Positions 1-8,827 are shown, numbered from the stretch's first letter. The stretch: 38,495 nucleotides of DNA from an uncultured Bacteroides sp. (GCA_949285075.1 CASDXF010000033.1:1-38495); one strand, 5' to 3'. Notes: a model not told the origin generated them from the letters alone. A program made the numbers and translations.

Positions 1-1
1 C

Positions 2-298
2 ATCCTGATAGACAAGCTGCTGAAGGCCGGATGCCGCGTCCGCGCCTACGACCCGGCGGCTATGGGCGAGTGCAAGCGGCGAGTGGGCGATGCGGTATAT
101 TACGCCCGGGACATGTACGAGGCTGCGCTCGACGCGGACGCCCTGATGCTGATTACGGAGTGGAAAGAGTTCCGCCTGCCGTCGTGGGCGGTGGTCAGGA
201 AGTCAATGGCGCAACACGTCGTACTGGACGGCCGCAACATCTACGACAAGAAGGAACTGGAAGAGTTGGGCTTCGCCTACTTCTGCATCGGCAAGTAG
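2..298 (+). CDS. ugd: UDP-glucose 6-dehydrogenase, C-terminal part (5' truncated by window edge)
   Basis: The reading frame is open from the first bases of the window and ends at a stop at 296-298, giving about 98 residues. The visible part reads as the UDP-binding C-terminal domain of the UDP-glucose/GDP-mannose dehydrogenase family: a Rossmann-like start with 'RAYDPAAM', then 'ALMLITEWKEFR', then 'VLDGRNIYDKKELEELGF' near the end. The family oxidises UDP-glucose to UDP-glucuronate, a cytoplasmic precursor for surface polysaccharides, which fits a window holding a polysaccharide locus 13 kb away, though the two are not adjacent. The catalytic Cys and the N-terminal NAD domain lie outside the window. 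A related nucleotide-sugar dehydrogenase (for example UDP-ManNAc dehydrogenase) cannot be fully excluded from the tail alone, but the W-K-E-F motif favours UDP-glucose. Confidence 0.88.
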   Translation: MLIDKLLKAGCRVRAYDPAAMGECKRRVGDAVYYARDMYEAALDADALMLITEWKEFRLPSWAVVRKSMAQHVVLDGRNIYDKKELEELGFAYFCIGK

Positions 299-330
299 AT
301 AGGCGGAGAGGCGCTCACCTCGATATAAAG

Positions 331-380
331 GAGGCGGGACTTGGACACGGAGGTCACGGTGTCCGAATCCCGCCTCTTCA
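331..380 (+). terminator. Intrinsic terminator of ugd
   Basis: A long hairpin lies 32 bases after the ugd stop. The outer stem GAGGCGGGA (331-339) pairs with TCCCGCCTC (368-376), an inner stem GGACAC (343-348) pairs with GTGTCC (359-364), and a weak T/A-rich stretch follows. The T-run is short, so termination may be imperfect. Confidence 0.65.
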
Positions 381-398
381 TATATATAATAATGTATA

Positions 399-474
399 GT
401 CGGCGGGAGCGGCCCTATACGGACGCTCCCCCACTCCACGGCTTCCCGACACCCGCCTATAAGAGCGAAAGCTC
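399..474. other. Hairpin-rich intergenic stretch, possible structured RNA
   Basis: Several nested stems lie close together: GTCGG (399-403) with CCGAC (446-450) enclosing GGGAGCG (405-411) with CGCTCCC (424-430), followed by GAGC-GAAA-GCTC (463-474), a stem capped by a GNRA tetraloop. No convincing ORF covers the stretch. It lies after the ugd terminator and could be a small RNA or simply folded spacer. I know no family it matches. Confidence 0.3.
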
Positions 475-679
475 ATCCACGCCTAACATGGAGGCTCAAC
501 CTCCCGTGAGGCAACTCAAAACATTTCCGTAAGACTGGAATCGTCTTCCTATAAAGTCATGGCCCATATTCAACGTAAGAAGAGGCCTGACACTACCGTA
601 AGAAAAGTCTGCTTCTACCGTAATAAAAGATAGGTTTCCATAGGGAAAAAAAGATAATCTTGTATGTATCTCTTCTATA

Positions 680-757
680 AATCACGTCGTGGTTTTTATA
701 ATTCACATCGTGGTTTATAAGATTCACGACGTGATTTTTATAATTCACGACGTGAAT
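680..757. repeat. Array of four 15-bp palindromes at a 21-bp period
   Basis: Four imperfect palindromes start at 680, 701, 722 and 743, exactly 21 bases apart: AATCACGTCGTGGTT, ATTCACATCGTGGTT, ATTCACGACGTGATT and ATTCACGACGTGAAT. The spacers are A/T only or nearly so. The array lies in the roughly 700-base gap between ugd (plus strand) and fhs (minus strand), so it is downstream of both genes. The 21-bp spacing puts the units on the same face of the helix, as for cooperative protein binding, but RNA hairpins are equally possible. The rest of the 299-999 gap shows no credible gene. Confidence 0.75.
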
Positions 758-933
758 TATAGATGATATAGGTATGTCACTATACTTTAGTAACGTATCT
801 TAATAAGATTATACCATAGGAAAATATACTTTTCTCCCCGGTATGACGGCCGGTCTCACAAGTGTGTCGCACCTATGCTCTATGGGAAGACAGGCTGACA
901 GACACGGTGGACCGGGGAGTGGGGATGGACGAT

Positions 934-967
934 AAAAAAAGACGGGGCCTCGCGATAAGGTCCCGTC
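934..967 (-). terminator. Intrinsic terminator of fhs
   Basis: Read on the minus strand, GACGGGACC pairs with GGCCCCGTC around a short loop, followed by seven T residues (934-940 on the plus strand are A). It lies just downstream of the fhs stop at 1000. Confidence 0.85.
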
Positions 968-999
968 TCCCCGAAAGGTTATCCGTGTGGCGAGGCGCG

Positions 1000-2667
1000 T
1001 CAACTAAGCCCCTCTATCTCGCCGTCCACGATGTCGATGTGCAGCGCCTGAGGCTCTTTGGGCAGGCCCGGCATACGCAGAATCTCGCCCGCTATGGCGA
1101 CTATCATCTCCGCCCCGTTGTTGATGACGATGTCTTTGATGTGGAACTCGAAGTTGTTCACCGCGCCGTATATCTTGGGGTCGGCCGAGAAGGAGTACTG
1201 CGTCTTGGCGATGCACACCGGATAGTGGGCTATGCCCATGCGCTCTATCGTGCGGATGCGGTTGCGCGCCACGCTGCTGTAGGTGATGACGCTCGCCCCG
1301 TACACGCCCGAGGCTATCTTCTCTATCTTCTCCTCCACGGAGTCGCTGTCCTTGTACGTGTAGCTCAGCGGGGCCGAGGGCTGCCGCTCTATGGTGTCGA
1401 CCACCAGTCGGGCCATGTCCACCGCCCCCTCTCCTCCTTTGGCGAAGGCCTCGTTGACGGTGAAGCCCACCCCGAGCCGCTCGCAGTGCTCCCGCAGCAG
1501 GGCCATCTCCTCGTCGGTGTCGCTAGCGAAGCGGTTGAAGGCCACGATTACGGTCTGGCCGAAGGCCTTGAGGTTGCGCACGTGCTTGTCCAAGTTGCGC
1601 AGGCCCTCCCTCAGCCCCTCGACGTTCGGCTCCTTTATGCGGTCGAGGCTGACCCCGCCGTGCATCTTCAGCCCCTGCGCCGTGGCGACGATGACGGTCA
1701 GCTTGGGCTGAAGCCCACTCTTGCGGCACTTGATGTTGTAGAACTTCTCCGCGCCCAAGTCCGCGCCGAAGCCGGCCTCGGTAATCACGTAGTCGCCGAA
1801 GGTCATGGCCATCTTCGTGGCCAGTACGGAGTTGCACCCGTGGGCTATGTTGGCGAACGGCCCTCCGTGCACGAAGGCGGCCGTGCCCTCGGTGGTCTGC
1901 ACCAAGTTGGGGTGTATGGCGTCCTTCAGCAGGGCGGTAACGGCTCCGGCCACGCCCATATCCTTGACGGTGAAGGGCCGGTCGTCGTAGGTGAAGCCCA
2001 GCAATATGTTCTCCACCCTCCGGCGCAGGTCGCTCACGTCCTTCGCGAGGCAGAGGATGGCCATGATTTCCGATGCGGGCGTAATGTCGAATCCCGACTC
2101 CTGCGTGATGCCGTTCGTCTTAGGCCCCAAGCCCACCACGATGCTGCGCAGCGAGCGGTCGTTCACGTCGAGCACCCTCCGCCAGAGTATCTCCTTCAGG
2201 CCGAAGCCCTTCGTCTGGTTCTGGTAGAGGTAATTGTCCAGCAACGCCGAAATCATGTTATGGGCCGAGGTGATGGCGTGGAAGTCCCCCGTGAAGTGGA
2301 GGTTGATTTTCTCCATCGGGAGCACTTGGGCGTATCCTCCTCCCGCCGCTCCCCCCTTCATGCCGAAGCACGGTCCGAGCGAGGGTTCGCGCAGGGCGAC
2401 AATCGCCTTCTTTCCTATCTTGTTCAGGCCGAGCGCGAGCCCGATGGATACGGTGGTCTTCCCTATCCCCGCCTTCGTCGAGGTGATGGCGGTCACCAGT
2501 ATCAGGTTACTGCGCTTCACCCTCTCCTCGTCAATCAAGTGTTCGGGCACTTTGGCTATGTAGTGTCCGTAGTTCTCTATCTCATCTTGCGGAATGCCGA
2601 CGCTTTCGGCTACTCGCTCTATCCTTTTCAACTCAATGCTGCGGGCTATTTCAATGTCCGATTTCAT
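1000..2667 (-). CDS. fhs: Formate--tetrahydrofolate ligase
   Basis: The enzyme joins formate to tetrahydrofolate using ATP, giving 10-formyl-THF for one-carbon metabolism in the cytoplasm. The 555-residue product has the normal family length. The ATP-binding loop is at about residues 62-71 ('[11 protein letters not shown]'), followed by '[23 protein letters not shown]' (given here only as a landmark near 93-116), '[10 protein letters not shown]', and the C-terminal '[14 protein letters not shown]'. The ATG at 2665-2667 sits 33 bases after a good Bacteroidetes promoter, and a strong terminator follows the stop. It appears to be a single-gene unit, divergent from the aminotransferase gene. Very long antisense frames across it are codon-bias shadows. 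Confidence 0.97.
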   Translation of the reverse strand: MKSDIEIARSIELKRIERVAESVGIPQDEIENYGHYIAKVPEHLIDEERVKRSNLILVTAITSTKAGIGKTTVSIGLALGLNKIGKKAIVALREPSLGPCFGMKGGAAGGGYAQVLPMEKINLHFTGDFHAITSAHNMISALLDNYLYQNQTKGFGLKEILWRRVLDVNDRSLRSIVVGLGPKTNGITQESGFDITPASEIMAILCLAKDVSDLRRRVENILLGFTYDDRPFTVKDMGVAGAVTALLKDAIHPNLVQTTEGTAAFVHGGPFANIAHGCNSVLATKMAMTFGDYVITEAGFGADLGAEKFYNIKCRKSGLQPKLTVIVATAQGLKMHGGVSLDRIKEPNVEGLREGLRNLDKHVRNLKAFGQTVIVAFNRFASDTDEEMALLREHCERLGVGFTVNEAFAKGGEGAVDMARLVVDTIERQPSAPLSYTYKDSDSVEEKIEKIASGVYGASVITYSSVARNRIRTIERMGIAHYPVCIAKTQYSFSADPKIYGAVNNFEFHIKDIVINNGAEMIVAIAGEILRMPGLPKEPQALHIDIVDGEIEGLS

Positions 2668-2699
2668 ACCAATGGCTGTGATTAATGTTTAAGAGGGTG

Positions 2700-2731
2700 C
2701 AAAAGTACTCAAAACGGCATAGAGTGACAAG
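2700..2731 (-). promoter_or_regulatory. Bacteroidetes-type promoter for fhs
   Basis: On the minus strand the -7 box TACTTTTG (2700-2707) matches TAnnTTTG. A -33 box CTTG (2728-2731, one mismatch to TTTG) lies 20 bases upstream. Confidence 0.65.
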
Positions 2732-2790
2732 TCCTTACACCGAATCCGTGCATTTTTCCATAAGAAGCCTATTAATTAGGAATTATCGTG

Positions 2791-2798
2791 TACATTTG
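2791..2798 (+). promoter_or_regulatory. -7 box for the aminotransferase gene
   Basis: TACATTTG matches TAnnTTTG exactly, 35 bases before the ATG at 2834. No clear TTTG at the -33 position was found. Confidence 0.6.
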
Positions 2799-2833
2799 CA
2801 AAAGATACATGTTTATATAATATCTTACAGAAA

Positions 2834-4156
2834 ATGGAAACGATAAATACACCTATCAGACGACAAGTGATTGACGAAGCGATTAATGAGTTACAAATTG
2901 TCGATTTCTCCCGGGCCACTATCCGCGAGGTAAAGGCTATCGCGGCGAAGGCGGAAAGCGTGTCGGGAGTCGAGTTCATCAAGATGGAGATGGGCGTTCC
3001 GGGCATCCCCCCCTCTTCCGTGGGTGTAAAGGCCGAAATTGAGGCCCTGCGAAACGGAATAGCCAGTCTGTACCCCGACATCAACGGCCTGCCCGAGCTG
3101 AAGGAGGAAGCCTCCCGGTTCATCAAGGCGTTCATCGACGTCGACCTGCGTCCCGAAGGATGCGTCCCCGTGACCGGCTCGATGCAGGGAACGTTCGCCT
3201 CCTTTCTGACGTGCAGCCAGTGTGACGAGAAGAAAGACACGATTCTCTTCATCGACCCCGGCTTCCCGGTGCAGAAGCAGCAACTGGTGGTCATGGGCCA
3301 GAAGTATGAGACCTTCGACGTGTACGACTTCCGGGGAGAAAAGCTGAGGGCGAAATTGGAGAGCTACTTGGAGAAGGGTAACATATCGGCCATCATCTAC
3401 TCGAACCCCAACAACCCCAGTTGGATTTGCCTGAAGGACGAGGAGCTGAGAATCATAGGCGAACTGGCCACCCGATACGACGTCATCGTACTGGAAGACT
3501 TGGCCTATTTCGCTATGGACTTCCGCAAAGACCTGAGCGAGCCTTTCCGCCCCCCCTTCCAACCGTCGGTGGCCCACTACACGGACAACTACGTCCTGCT
3601 GATTTCCGGCTCGAAAGCGTTCAGCTATGCGGGACAGCGCATCGGAGTGAGCTGCATCTCGGACAAGCTGTACCATCGCGCCTATCCCGGACTGACGAAA
3701 CGCTATGGCGGAGGCACGTTCGGCTCGGTATTCATCCATCGGGTGCTGTACGCGCTCTCCTCCGGCACGAGCCACTCGGCCCAATACGCGATGGCCGCCA
3801 TGCTGAAAGCCGCCAACGACGGGCGGTACAACTTCCTGAACGAAGTGAAAGTATACGGCGAACGGGCCAAAAAGCTGAAGGAAATCTTCCTGAAGCACGG
3901 CTTCCACATCGTCTACGACAAGGACCTGAACGAACCTGTCGCCGACGGCTTCTACTTTACCATAGGCTATCCGGGGATGAGCGGCGGCGAATTGGCGAGG
4001 GAGCTGATGTATTACGGAGTGAGCGCCATTCCTCTGGTGACCACCGGCAGCAAGCAGGAGGGACTGCGCGCCTGCACCTCATTCATAAAGGATCACCAGT
4101 ATCAGCAGCTTGACGAACGGATGAGCCTCTTCGCCAAGAACCATCCCGTAGCTTAG
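2834..4156 (+). CDS. Pyridoxal-phosphate aminotransferase, class I/II
   Basis: A 440-residue fold-type I aminotransferase that should act in the cytoplasm on an amino acid or keto acid. Visible landmarks are 'NPNNPS' at about 191-196 (substrate/PLP-binding Asn), 'VLEDLAYF' near 219-226 (PLP-ring Asp), and '[14 protein letters not shown]' with the Schiff-base lysine at about 261. The length and the order of motifs are normal for the family. The substrate cannot be read from the sequence; close Bacteroidales relatives are usually annotated only as class I/II aminotransferases. It stands alone between divergent fhs and the yqgE-type gene 116 bases downstream, with its own -7 box. Confidence 0.9.
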   Translation: METINTPIRRQVIDEAINELQIVDFSRATIREVKAIAAKAESVSGVEFIKMEMGVPGIPPSSVGVKAEIEALRNGIASLYPDINGLPELKEEASRFIKAFIDVDLRPEGCVPVTGSMQGTFASFLTCSQCDEKKDTILFIDPGFPVQKQQLVVMGQKYETFDVYDFRGEKLRAKLESYLEKGNISAIIYSNPNNPSWICLKDEELRIIGELATRYDVIVLEDLAYFAMDFRKDLSEPFRPPFQPSVAHYTDNYVLLISGSKAFSYAGQRIGVSCISDKLYHRAYPGLTKRYGGGTFGSVFIHRVLYALSSGTSHSAQYAMAAMLKAANDGRYNFLNEVKVYGERAKKLKEIFLKHGFHIVYDKDLNEPVADGFYFTIGYPGMSGGELARELMYYGVSAIPLVTTGSKQEGLRACTSFIKDHQYQQLDERMSLFAKNHPVA

Positions 4157-4272
4157 AAATCCGGCCTCCATACGCCCCCGCATACGGCGGACAGCGCGAT
4201 AATTATTTCATTCAGAAGCAAAAAAAGCGGAGAAAAAGAGCATCGCATTGTTTTTTTGCCTATATTAGGGGC

Positions 4273-4863
4273 ATGAATATTGACTCGGACATATTTAGAA
4301 TAGAATCGAACAATGCACTTCCGTCACGGGGGAAGATTCTGATATCGGGACCTTTCCTCCGTGACGCTATGTTTGGCAGGTCCGTTATCTTATTGATTGA
4401 CCATACGGAAGATGGTACGATAGGACTAGTCATGAACAAACAATTGCCACTGTTCACCAATGAAATAATCACCGAGTTCGAAAATTTGGCGGATATTCCT
4501 TTATATAAAGGCGGTCCCGTAGCGACAGACACACTATTTTACCTACACACGCTGAACAGTATTCCGGGAGCGCTTCCCCTCGGCAAGGGACTTTTCTTGA
4601 ACGGAGACTTTGAAGAGATTAAAAGGTATATCCTGCAAGGCAACGAAGTGAACACACGCATCCGCTTCTTCCTCGGCTATTCCGGCTGGGAAAGGAATCA
4701 GCTCGCCACCGAGATAAAGGAGAACACATGGATTATCTCCGAGGAGAAGAGCGAATATCTGATGGGAAATAACGTGAGAGACATGTGGAGGCAAGCGTTA
4801 GAAACCTTAGGAAGCAAGTACGAGACTTGGTCACACTTTCCTCAGGAACCTTCCTTCAACTGA
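4273..4863 (+). CDS. YqgE/AlgH family protein (UPF0301)
   Basis: A 196-residue protein whose N-terminus '[22 protein letters not shown]' region (about 16-37), 'GTIGLVMNK' and '[16 protein letters not shown]' are characteristic of the YqgE/AlgH family. The molecular function of the family is not established; AlgH was first linked to alginate regulation in Pseudomonas. The start was chosen because Bacteroidales homologs begin with the same 'I-D-S-D-I-F' pattern. The 3' end overlaps the convergent acetyltransferase gene by 8 bases. Confidence 0.93.
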   Translation: MNIDSDIFRIESNNALPSRGKILISGPFLRDAMFGRSVILLIDHTEDGTIGLVMNKQLPLFTNEIITEFENLADIPLYKGGPVATDTLFYLHTLNSIPGALPLGKGLFLNGDFEEIKRYILQGNEVNTRIRFFLGYSGWERNQLATEIKENTWIISEEKSEYLMGNNVRDMWRQALETLGSKYETWSHFPQEPSFN

Positions 4864-5401
4864 CAAACTTCCTCGAGTTCAAGCGCTGAAAGACGTACAC
4901 GTCCTTATAAACGCCCTCAACCAATACCCAGTTCCTCAATACCCCACACTGAACGAAACCGCATGAGGTAAACAAACGGACACAAGCTTCATTATCAACT
5001 GCGACATGAGAATATAGCTGAGAAAAAGATAAAAAATTGAAAGCGTACTCGCACAACAAAGTCAGCGCATCGGTAGCGTATCCGCATCCCCGGCAGCTCT
5101 TGCGAAGTGCGATTCCCACCTCTCCCCGCGAATGGAGGGGGACAAAGTCCGTAATGTCAATCGTACCCAATACTTGATCGTCCACCCTGCGCACAATCAT
5201 CAGGCGTAACTGCTTATCCGCAAACACATCGCATTGAGACCCTTCAATGTATTGCCGCAATACGTAATGGGAATATGGAACGGTAAAGTTACTTATATCC
5301 CACATCGAAGGATCGTTTTCCATTTCGTACATAATGTCCATATCCTCCGGCTCTACGGCACGAAGGTATATCCGCTCATTTATTAAAAAACTCATTTGCA
5401 T
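4856..5401 (-). CDS. GNAT-family N-acetyltransferase (RimJ/RimL-like)
   Basis: A 181-residue acetyltransferase predicted to transfer acetyl from acetyl-CoA to an amine. It starts with the RimJ/RimL-like '[22 protein letters not shown]' region (about 7-28). The acetyl-CoA loop, normally Q/R-x-x-G-x-G/A, reads '[11 protein letters not shown]' near 121-131, and '[15 protein letters not shown]' near 153-167 is the typical C-terminal strand and helix. The substrate is unknown. It is the last gene of the recR operon, 12 bases after the membrane-protein gene, and ends in an 8-base tail-to-tail overlap with yqgE. A second ATG two codons in (5395) is an alternative start. Confidence 0.88.
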   Translation of the reverse strand: MQMSFLINERIYLRAVEPEDMDIMYEMENDPSMWDISNFTVPYSHYVLRQYIEGSQCDVFADKQLRLMIVRRVDDQVLGTIDITDFVPLHSRGEVGIALRKSCRGCGYATDALTLLCEYAFNFLSFSQLYSHVAVDNEACVRLFTSCGFVQCGVLRNWVLVEGVYKDVYVFQRLNSRKFVS

Positions 5402-5413
5402 AATTCTCGTCTT

Positions 5414-5863
5414 TCAGTCCTTATCAATATGAAGCTCATTACGTAGTTTCTTCCCGCTAGGCAAACAAAACAAGGAAGCGGTCAGGCCTATCAATGCGCA
5501 TAGGTTACCCGTACTACTATACGTCATGTAATAGCACGATAAATTAACGAGAACAATCACCTCCAATATTCCCAAACGTATATTACTCCATTGCACATAT
5601 TTTCTTAAAGCGAGTGTAATGGTCAATAGATCAATCTTCTTTTTCAACGCAATACTGAATAACTTCAATGATAAAGGAACACATGACGCCGTAAGCAAAA
5701 TACCGAAAGTATCCATATAATATCTGACTTGCACGTCATCGGCAAACGCACCTACAGGGAAAAGCTCCAACTCTCCCGCTCCCCATAGGAATGCGGGAAA
5801 CATCCAGAAGAAAATATAACTTATGTTCAAGCTTCTAATCGCTCGATTAATCTGTTGTTCCAT
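5414..5863 (-). CDS. Small integral membrane protein, unknown function
   Basis: A 149-residue protein with four likely membrane helices: around 13-35, 50-72, 96-116 and 119-135, with charged ends. I do not recognise a named family. It lies between recR (34-base gap) and the GNAT gene (12-base gap) on the same strand, so it is probably co-transcribed. No function can be inferred from that. Confidence 0.75.
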   Translation of the reverse strand: MEQQINRAIRSLNISYIFFWMFPAFLWGAGELELFPVGAFADDVQVRYYMDTFGILLTASCVPLSLKLFSIALKKKIDLLTITLALRKYVQWSNIRLGILEVIVLVNLSCYYMTYSSTGNLCALIGLTASLFCLPSGKKLRNELHIDKD

Positions 5864-5897
5864 TACTTATTTCCAAGTTATTTTATCGTAGAAAATA

Positions 5898-6515
5898 TTA
5901 CATCGTTCCAGTAAAAGGCGTACGATTGACGATACTGCGCCCTAACGTAATTTCGTCCGCATATTCCAATTCGTCACCCACGGAGATGCCGCGCGCTATA
6001 ATGCTCAACTTAACATTCAGCTTTTCCAATTTACGATAGATGTAGAAGTTGGTCGTGTCCCCCTCCATTGTCGTGCTCAACGCTAAAATAACCTCATTGA
6101 TTCCACCTTCCGTAACCCTTCGTACTAAACTCTCAATCTGCAAATCGTTCGGCCCCACTCCATCCATCGGAGAAATAACTCCTCCCAAAACATGATACAA
6201 TCCTCGATATTGTTGGGTAGCCTCTATCGCCATCACATCACGAATGCTCTCTACCACACAAATTGTTGAAGCGTCCCGGTGAGGATTAGCGCAAATTTGA
6301 CAAATTTCTGTATCTGAGATATTGTGACACACTTTGCAATATTTTACCTCGCGTTTCAACGTAATGACCGAATTACCGAACGCCTCTACCATAGCCGTAT
6401 CTTGGCGAAGCAGATACAATACAAGCCGCATAGCTGTTTTACGGCCAACTCCCGGAAGCTTCGCAAATTCCTCTACCGCTTTTTCTAACAGCAAAGAAGG
6501 ATATTGTTGATTCAT
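5898..6515 (-). CDS. recR: Recombination mediator RecR
   Basis: RecR acts with RecF and RecO to load RecA at gaps during recombinational repair. The 205-residue product has the full family layout: a helix-hairpin-helix '[12 protein letters not shown]' near 19-30, a four-cysteine zinc finger 'CKVCHN...CQIC' near 59-76, and a Toprim domain starting '[14 protein letters not shown]' near 86-99 and ending about 175. The ATG at 6513-6515 is supported by the start of the family's N-terminal helix. A -7 box lies 30 bases upstream. It heads a three-gene operon. Confidence 0.97.
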   Translation of the reverse strand: MNQQYPSLLLEKAVEEFAKLPGVGRKTAMRLVLYLLRQDTAMVEAFGNSVITLKREVKYCKVCHNISDTEICQICANPHRDASTICVVESIRDVMAIEATQQYRGLYHVLGGVISPMDGVGPNDLQIESLVRRVTEGGINEVILALSTTMEGDTTNFYIYRKLEKLNVKLSIIARGISVGDELEYADEITLGRSIVNRTPFTGTM

Positions 6516-6544
6516 ATATTAAACACTCTTTCAAAATATGGTCG

Positions 6545-6552
6545 CAAAGATA
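6545..6552 (-). promoter_or_regulatory. -7 box for the recR operon
   Basis: On the minus strand TATCTTTG matches TAnnTTTG exactly. No TTTG was found at 19-21 bases upstream. The rest of the 6553-6909 gap holds the dispersed repeat and no gene. Confidence 0.55.
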
Positions 6553-6664
6553 AGGATATTGTTTCAAATACTCCATGAAATAAAAACAGAAGAACTTGGA
6601 AGAATCCGTCAGAATATTCCATTTACAGAATTCCTTTCGAAAATTCATTCTTTCTAAACGTAAA

Positions 6665-6724
6665 TACAATAGAGTTTATACAGAATAAGGAACAGAGGTA
6701 TTGGTTATCAGCGCCATAAAACCT
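6665..6724. repeat. Dispersed repeat, copy 1 (second copy at 21095-21149)
   Basis: TACAATAGAGTTTATA followed by C-AGAATAA here recurs at 21095 with one mismatch in 24. Similarity continues through ATTGG-TTATCAGCGCC and TAAAACCT after a small gap. It lies between the tRNA operon and recR. No ORF or transposase is near either copy, so it may be a remnant or small non-autonomous repeat. Confidence 0.6.
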
Positions 6725-6909
6725 CTAACAAGGTCGTACTTTCATGAAAAGTCGATATCCTATTGAAAAATTAAAAAGGAGGGATTAATATTCTAAACAT
6801 TAGAAATGCAGAAGATTTTATTATGAAAAATGCATTTCTTTAAAAGGTACCTCTAAGAAACACATCTCACCAATAAGAGAAATAGCTATAACAAGGCCTT
6901 CTATAAATG

Positions 6910-6982
6910 AGCGGAAAACGAGACTCGAACTCGCGACCCCAACCTTGGCAAGGTTGTGCTCTACCAACTGAGCTATTTCCGC
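6910..6982 (-). tRNA. tRNA-Gly (GCC), copy 3 in transcription order
   Basis: A full cloverleaf is visible: acceptor GCGGAAA/TTTCCGC, D-arm GCTC...GAGC, anticodon stem CAACC/GGTTG with loop TT-GCC-AA, and T-arm GCGAG-TTCGAGT-CTCGT. The discriminator is U, as usual for bacterial tRNA-Gly. CCA is not encoded. It is the last gene of the six-tRNA array. Confidence 0.95.
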
Positions 6983-7038
6983 AAGAAATAACCTTCAACA
7001 AAATGAAAAGCTAAGAAATAAAGCATATCTCGCCAAAG

Positions 7039-7120
7039 TGCCCAGAACAGGACTCGAACCTGCATGCCTCTCGACACACGCACCTGAAACGTGCGCGTCT
7101 ACCAATTCCGCCACCTGGGC
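7039..7120 (-). tRNA. tRNA-Leu (CAG), copy 2 in transcription order
   Basis: A class II tRNA with a long variable arm: acceptor GCCCAGG/TCTGGGC, D-arm containing GGTAGACGC, anticodon stem CACGT/GCGTG with loop TT-CAG-GT, and T-arm GCAGG-TTCGAGT-CCTGT. The discriminator is A; CCA is not encoded. It matches the copy at 7355-7436 across its whole length. Confidence 0.94.
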
Positions 7121-7168
7121 CTCAGCGCATAAGTCTTTTTTTACAATTATCAAAGACCATAGTAATAG

Positions 7169-7241
7169 AGCGGAAAACGAGACTCGAACTCGCGACCCCA
7201 ACCTTGGCAAGGTTGTGCTCTACCAACTGAGCTATTTCCGC
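7169..7241 (-). tRNA. tRNA-Gly (GCC), copy 2 in transcription order
   Basis: The sequence is the same as the other two Gly genes of the array, with anticodon loop TT-GCC-AA. It is followed on the minus strand by a spacer nearly identical to the one after the first Gly copy, showing that Gly plus Leu-CAG were duplicated as a block. Confidence 0.95.
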
Positions 7242-7260
7242 AAAAGATCTCTTGTTTATC

Positions 7261-7347
7261 TGGTGAAGAGAAGGAGACTCGAACTCCCACGACATAACTG
7301 TCACTACCCCCTCAAAGTAGCGCGTCTACCAATTCCGCCATCTCTCC
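7261..7347 (-). tRNA. tRNA-Leu (GAG)
   Basis: A class II tRNA with acceptor GGAGAGA/TCTCTTC, anticodon stem CTACT/GGTAG and loop TT-GAG-GG, a long variable arm, and T-arm GGGAG-TTCGAGT-CTCCT. Unlike its neighbours it is followed by A then CCA, so the 3' CCA appears to be encoded (7261-7263). It occurs once, between the two duplicated Gly/Leu blocks. Confidence 0.93.
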
Positions 7348-7354
7348 GTCAGAG

Positions 7355-7436
7355 TGCCCAGAACAGGACTCGAACCTGCATGCCTCTCGACACACGCACC
7401 TGAAACGTGCGCGTCTACCAATTCCGCCACCTGGGC
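7355..7436 (-). tRNA. tRNA-Leu (CAG), copy 1 in transcription order
   Basis: Its sequence is the same as the Leu gene at 7039-7120, with anticodon loop TT-CAG-GT and a long variable arm. No CCA is encoded. It lies 8 bases from the Leu-GAG gene. Confidence 0.94.
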
Positions 7437-7481
7437 CTCAGCGCATAGTCTTTTTTACAATTATCAAAGACCGCAGAATGG

Positions 7482-7554
7482 AGCGGAAAACGAGACTCGA
7501 ACTCGCGACCCCAACCTTGGCAAGGTTGTGCTCTACCAACTGAGCTATTTCCGC
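7482..7554 (-). tRNA. tRNA-Gly (GCC), copy 1 in transcription order
   Basis: The first gene of the array, with the same cloverleaf as the other Gly copies. Its 5' end is 18 bases after a consensus -7 box, so the primary transcript needs almost no 5' trimming. Confidence 0.95.
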
Positions 7555-7572
7555 TTTTCTCATTTGCGGTTG

Positions 7573-7603
7573 CAAAGGTAGACATTTTCCTTAAACCTGC
7601 AAA
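7573..7603 (-). promoter_or_regulatory. Promoter of the tRNA operon
   Basis: On the minus strand TTTG (7600-7603), a 19-base spacer and TACCTTTG (7573-7580) match the Bacteroidetes consensus TTTG-N19-21-TAnnTTTG exactly. This is the best-formed fixed promoter in the window. Confidence 0.85.
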
Positions 7604-7666
7604 CTTTAGATTCTTTTTTTTCTGTCGACCCTTCTGAGATTGCATAAAAACAAAAAACATGCAATG

Positions 7667-8800
7667 TCAGCACATTCGATCACGATAATCTTCATAAGAA
7701 AAACGGCGATATATCTTTGCTTGTCCATCGCAAGTCCACAAACCGATAGCCGGATGAGCAATACCATTAAACATGGTAGTCTTAACCGTAGTATAATGTA
7801 TCATGTCCTCAAATATAATACGTTCTCCCACACACAATTCATGATCGAAGTTCCATGAGCCGATATAATCACCACTCAAACAAGAATTACCGCCTAAACG
7901 ATACACATATTCTCCTTTATCCCCCTTCTCTGCTCCCCGTACTTCTGGTTGATAGGGCATTTCGAGACAGTCGGGCATGTGGCAAGTAAAACTGACGTTC
8001 AGTATCGCAGTCTTGATACCTCGATTCTCGACGACATCTACCACCTCTGATACAAGCACACCCGTACGCCATGTAAAGGCCGATCCGGGTTCAAGAATAA
8101 GCCGCAGATTTGGATAGCGCATTCTAAGCGAACGCAACACTTCTACCAGATGCTCCGTATTATAATCGGCTCGGGTCATCAAATGTCCTCCTCCTAAGTT
8201 CAACCATTGCAATTGCGGAAACCAACGAGCAAAGCGTTTTTCGAGATGAATCAACGTGCGTTCCAACTCATACGAAGACGACTCACAGTGGCAATGACAG
8301 TGGAAACCTTCCAGTCCATCAGGTAGTCGCTCCGGTAACAGATCTGCTGTCACTCCAAAACGAGTCCCGGGAGCACAAGGATTGTACAATTCTGTCTCTA
8401 CTTCTGAATACTCGGGATTGATTCGTATTCCACAAGAGACGCCACTTCCTACCGTTGAAGGGTAAAAACGGCGAAACTGCGATAATGAATTAAAGGTAAT
8501 ATGGCTACTACACTGTAGAATCTCCGGAAAGTCGCCTTCTGTATATGCAGGCGAATAAGTGTGCGCCTTGCTACCAAACTCTTCTAGCGCAAGACGAGCC
8601 TCATAAACGGAACTGGCCGTAGAATGGTCCACATATTCACGAAAAATGGGAAACGAACGCCACAAAGCAAACGATTTAAAGGCAAGAATTATCTCCACGC
8701 CGGCTTTTTCAGCTACGTTTTTTATCAAACTAAGGTTTTTCCTTAACAGTTCCTCGTCCATGATATAGCAAGGAGAAGGAAATTGACTGAAATCTATCAT
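7667..8800 (-). CDS. nspC: Carboxynorspermidine decarboxylase
   Basis: A PLP enzyme that decarboxylates carboxynorspermidine or carboxyspermidine, the last step of the alternative spermidine pathway common in gut Bacteroidales. The 377 residues match the alanine-racemase/ornithine-decarboxylase fold: 'ILAFKSFALW' with the PLP lysine at about 42, 'LNLGGGHLMTRADY' (phosphate-binding Gly loop), 'LEPGSAF', and near the C-terminus 'GNSCLSGDYIG' with the catalytic Cys and Asp. The partner carboxyspermidine dehydrogenase is not in the window. It is the last gene of the divIC-pcrA operon, 27 bases after the lipoprotein gene; the pot polyamine importer is 25 kb away. Confidence 0.96.
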   Translation of the reverse strand: MIDFSQFPSPCYIMDEELLRKNLSLIKNVAEKAGVEIILAFKSFALWRSFPIFREYVDHSTASSVYEARLALEEFGSKAHTYSPAYTEGDFPEILQCSSHITFNSLSQFRRFYPSTVGSGVSCGIRINPEYSEVETELYNPCAPGTRFGVTADLLPERLPDGLEGFHCHCHCESSSYELERTLIHLEKRFARWFPQLQWLNLGGGHLMTRADYNTEHLVEVLRSLRMRYPNLRLILEPGSAFTWRTGVLVSEVVDVVENRGIKTAILNVSFTCHMPDCLEMPYQPEVRGAEKGDKGEYVYRLGGNSCLSGDYIGSWNFDHELCVGERIIFEDMIHYTTVKTTMFNGIAHPAIGLWTCDGQAKIYRRFSYEDYRDRMC

Positions 8801-8827
8801 ATTTTTCTTTTTGCACTAAATTTGCTC

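Noticed and set aside
680-757. CRISPR array
   Set aside because: Spacers are only about six A/T bases and not unique sequences; the units are palindromes and no cas genes are present.
862-2685. A 607-codon plus-strand frame antisense to fhs
   Set aside because: It mirrors the codon bias of fhs, has no recognisable domain, and runs through the fhs terminator and promoter.
2891-3907. A 338-codon minus-strand frame antisense to the aminotransferase
   Set aside because: It lacks any family features; the plus strand encodes a complete aminotransferase.
6439-6669. A 76-codon minus-strand frame overlapping the recR start
   Set aside because: It covers the recR promoter and start in another frame, with no recognisable domain.
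7038-7403. Plus-strand frames across the tRNA array
   Set aside because: They are translations of the antisense of tRNA genes, repeated because the tRNAs are repeated.
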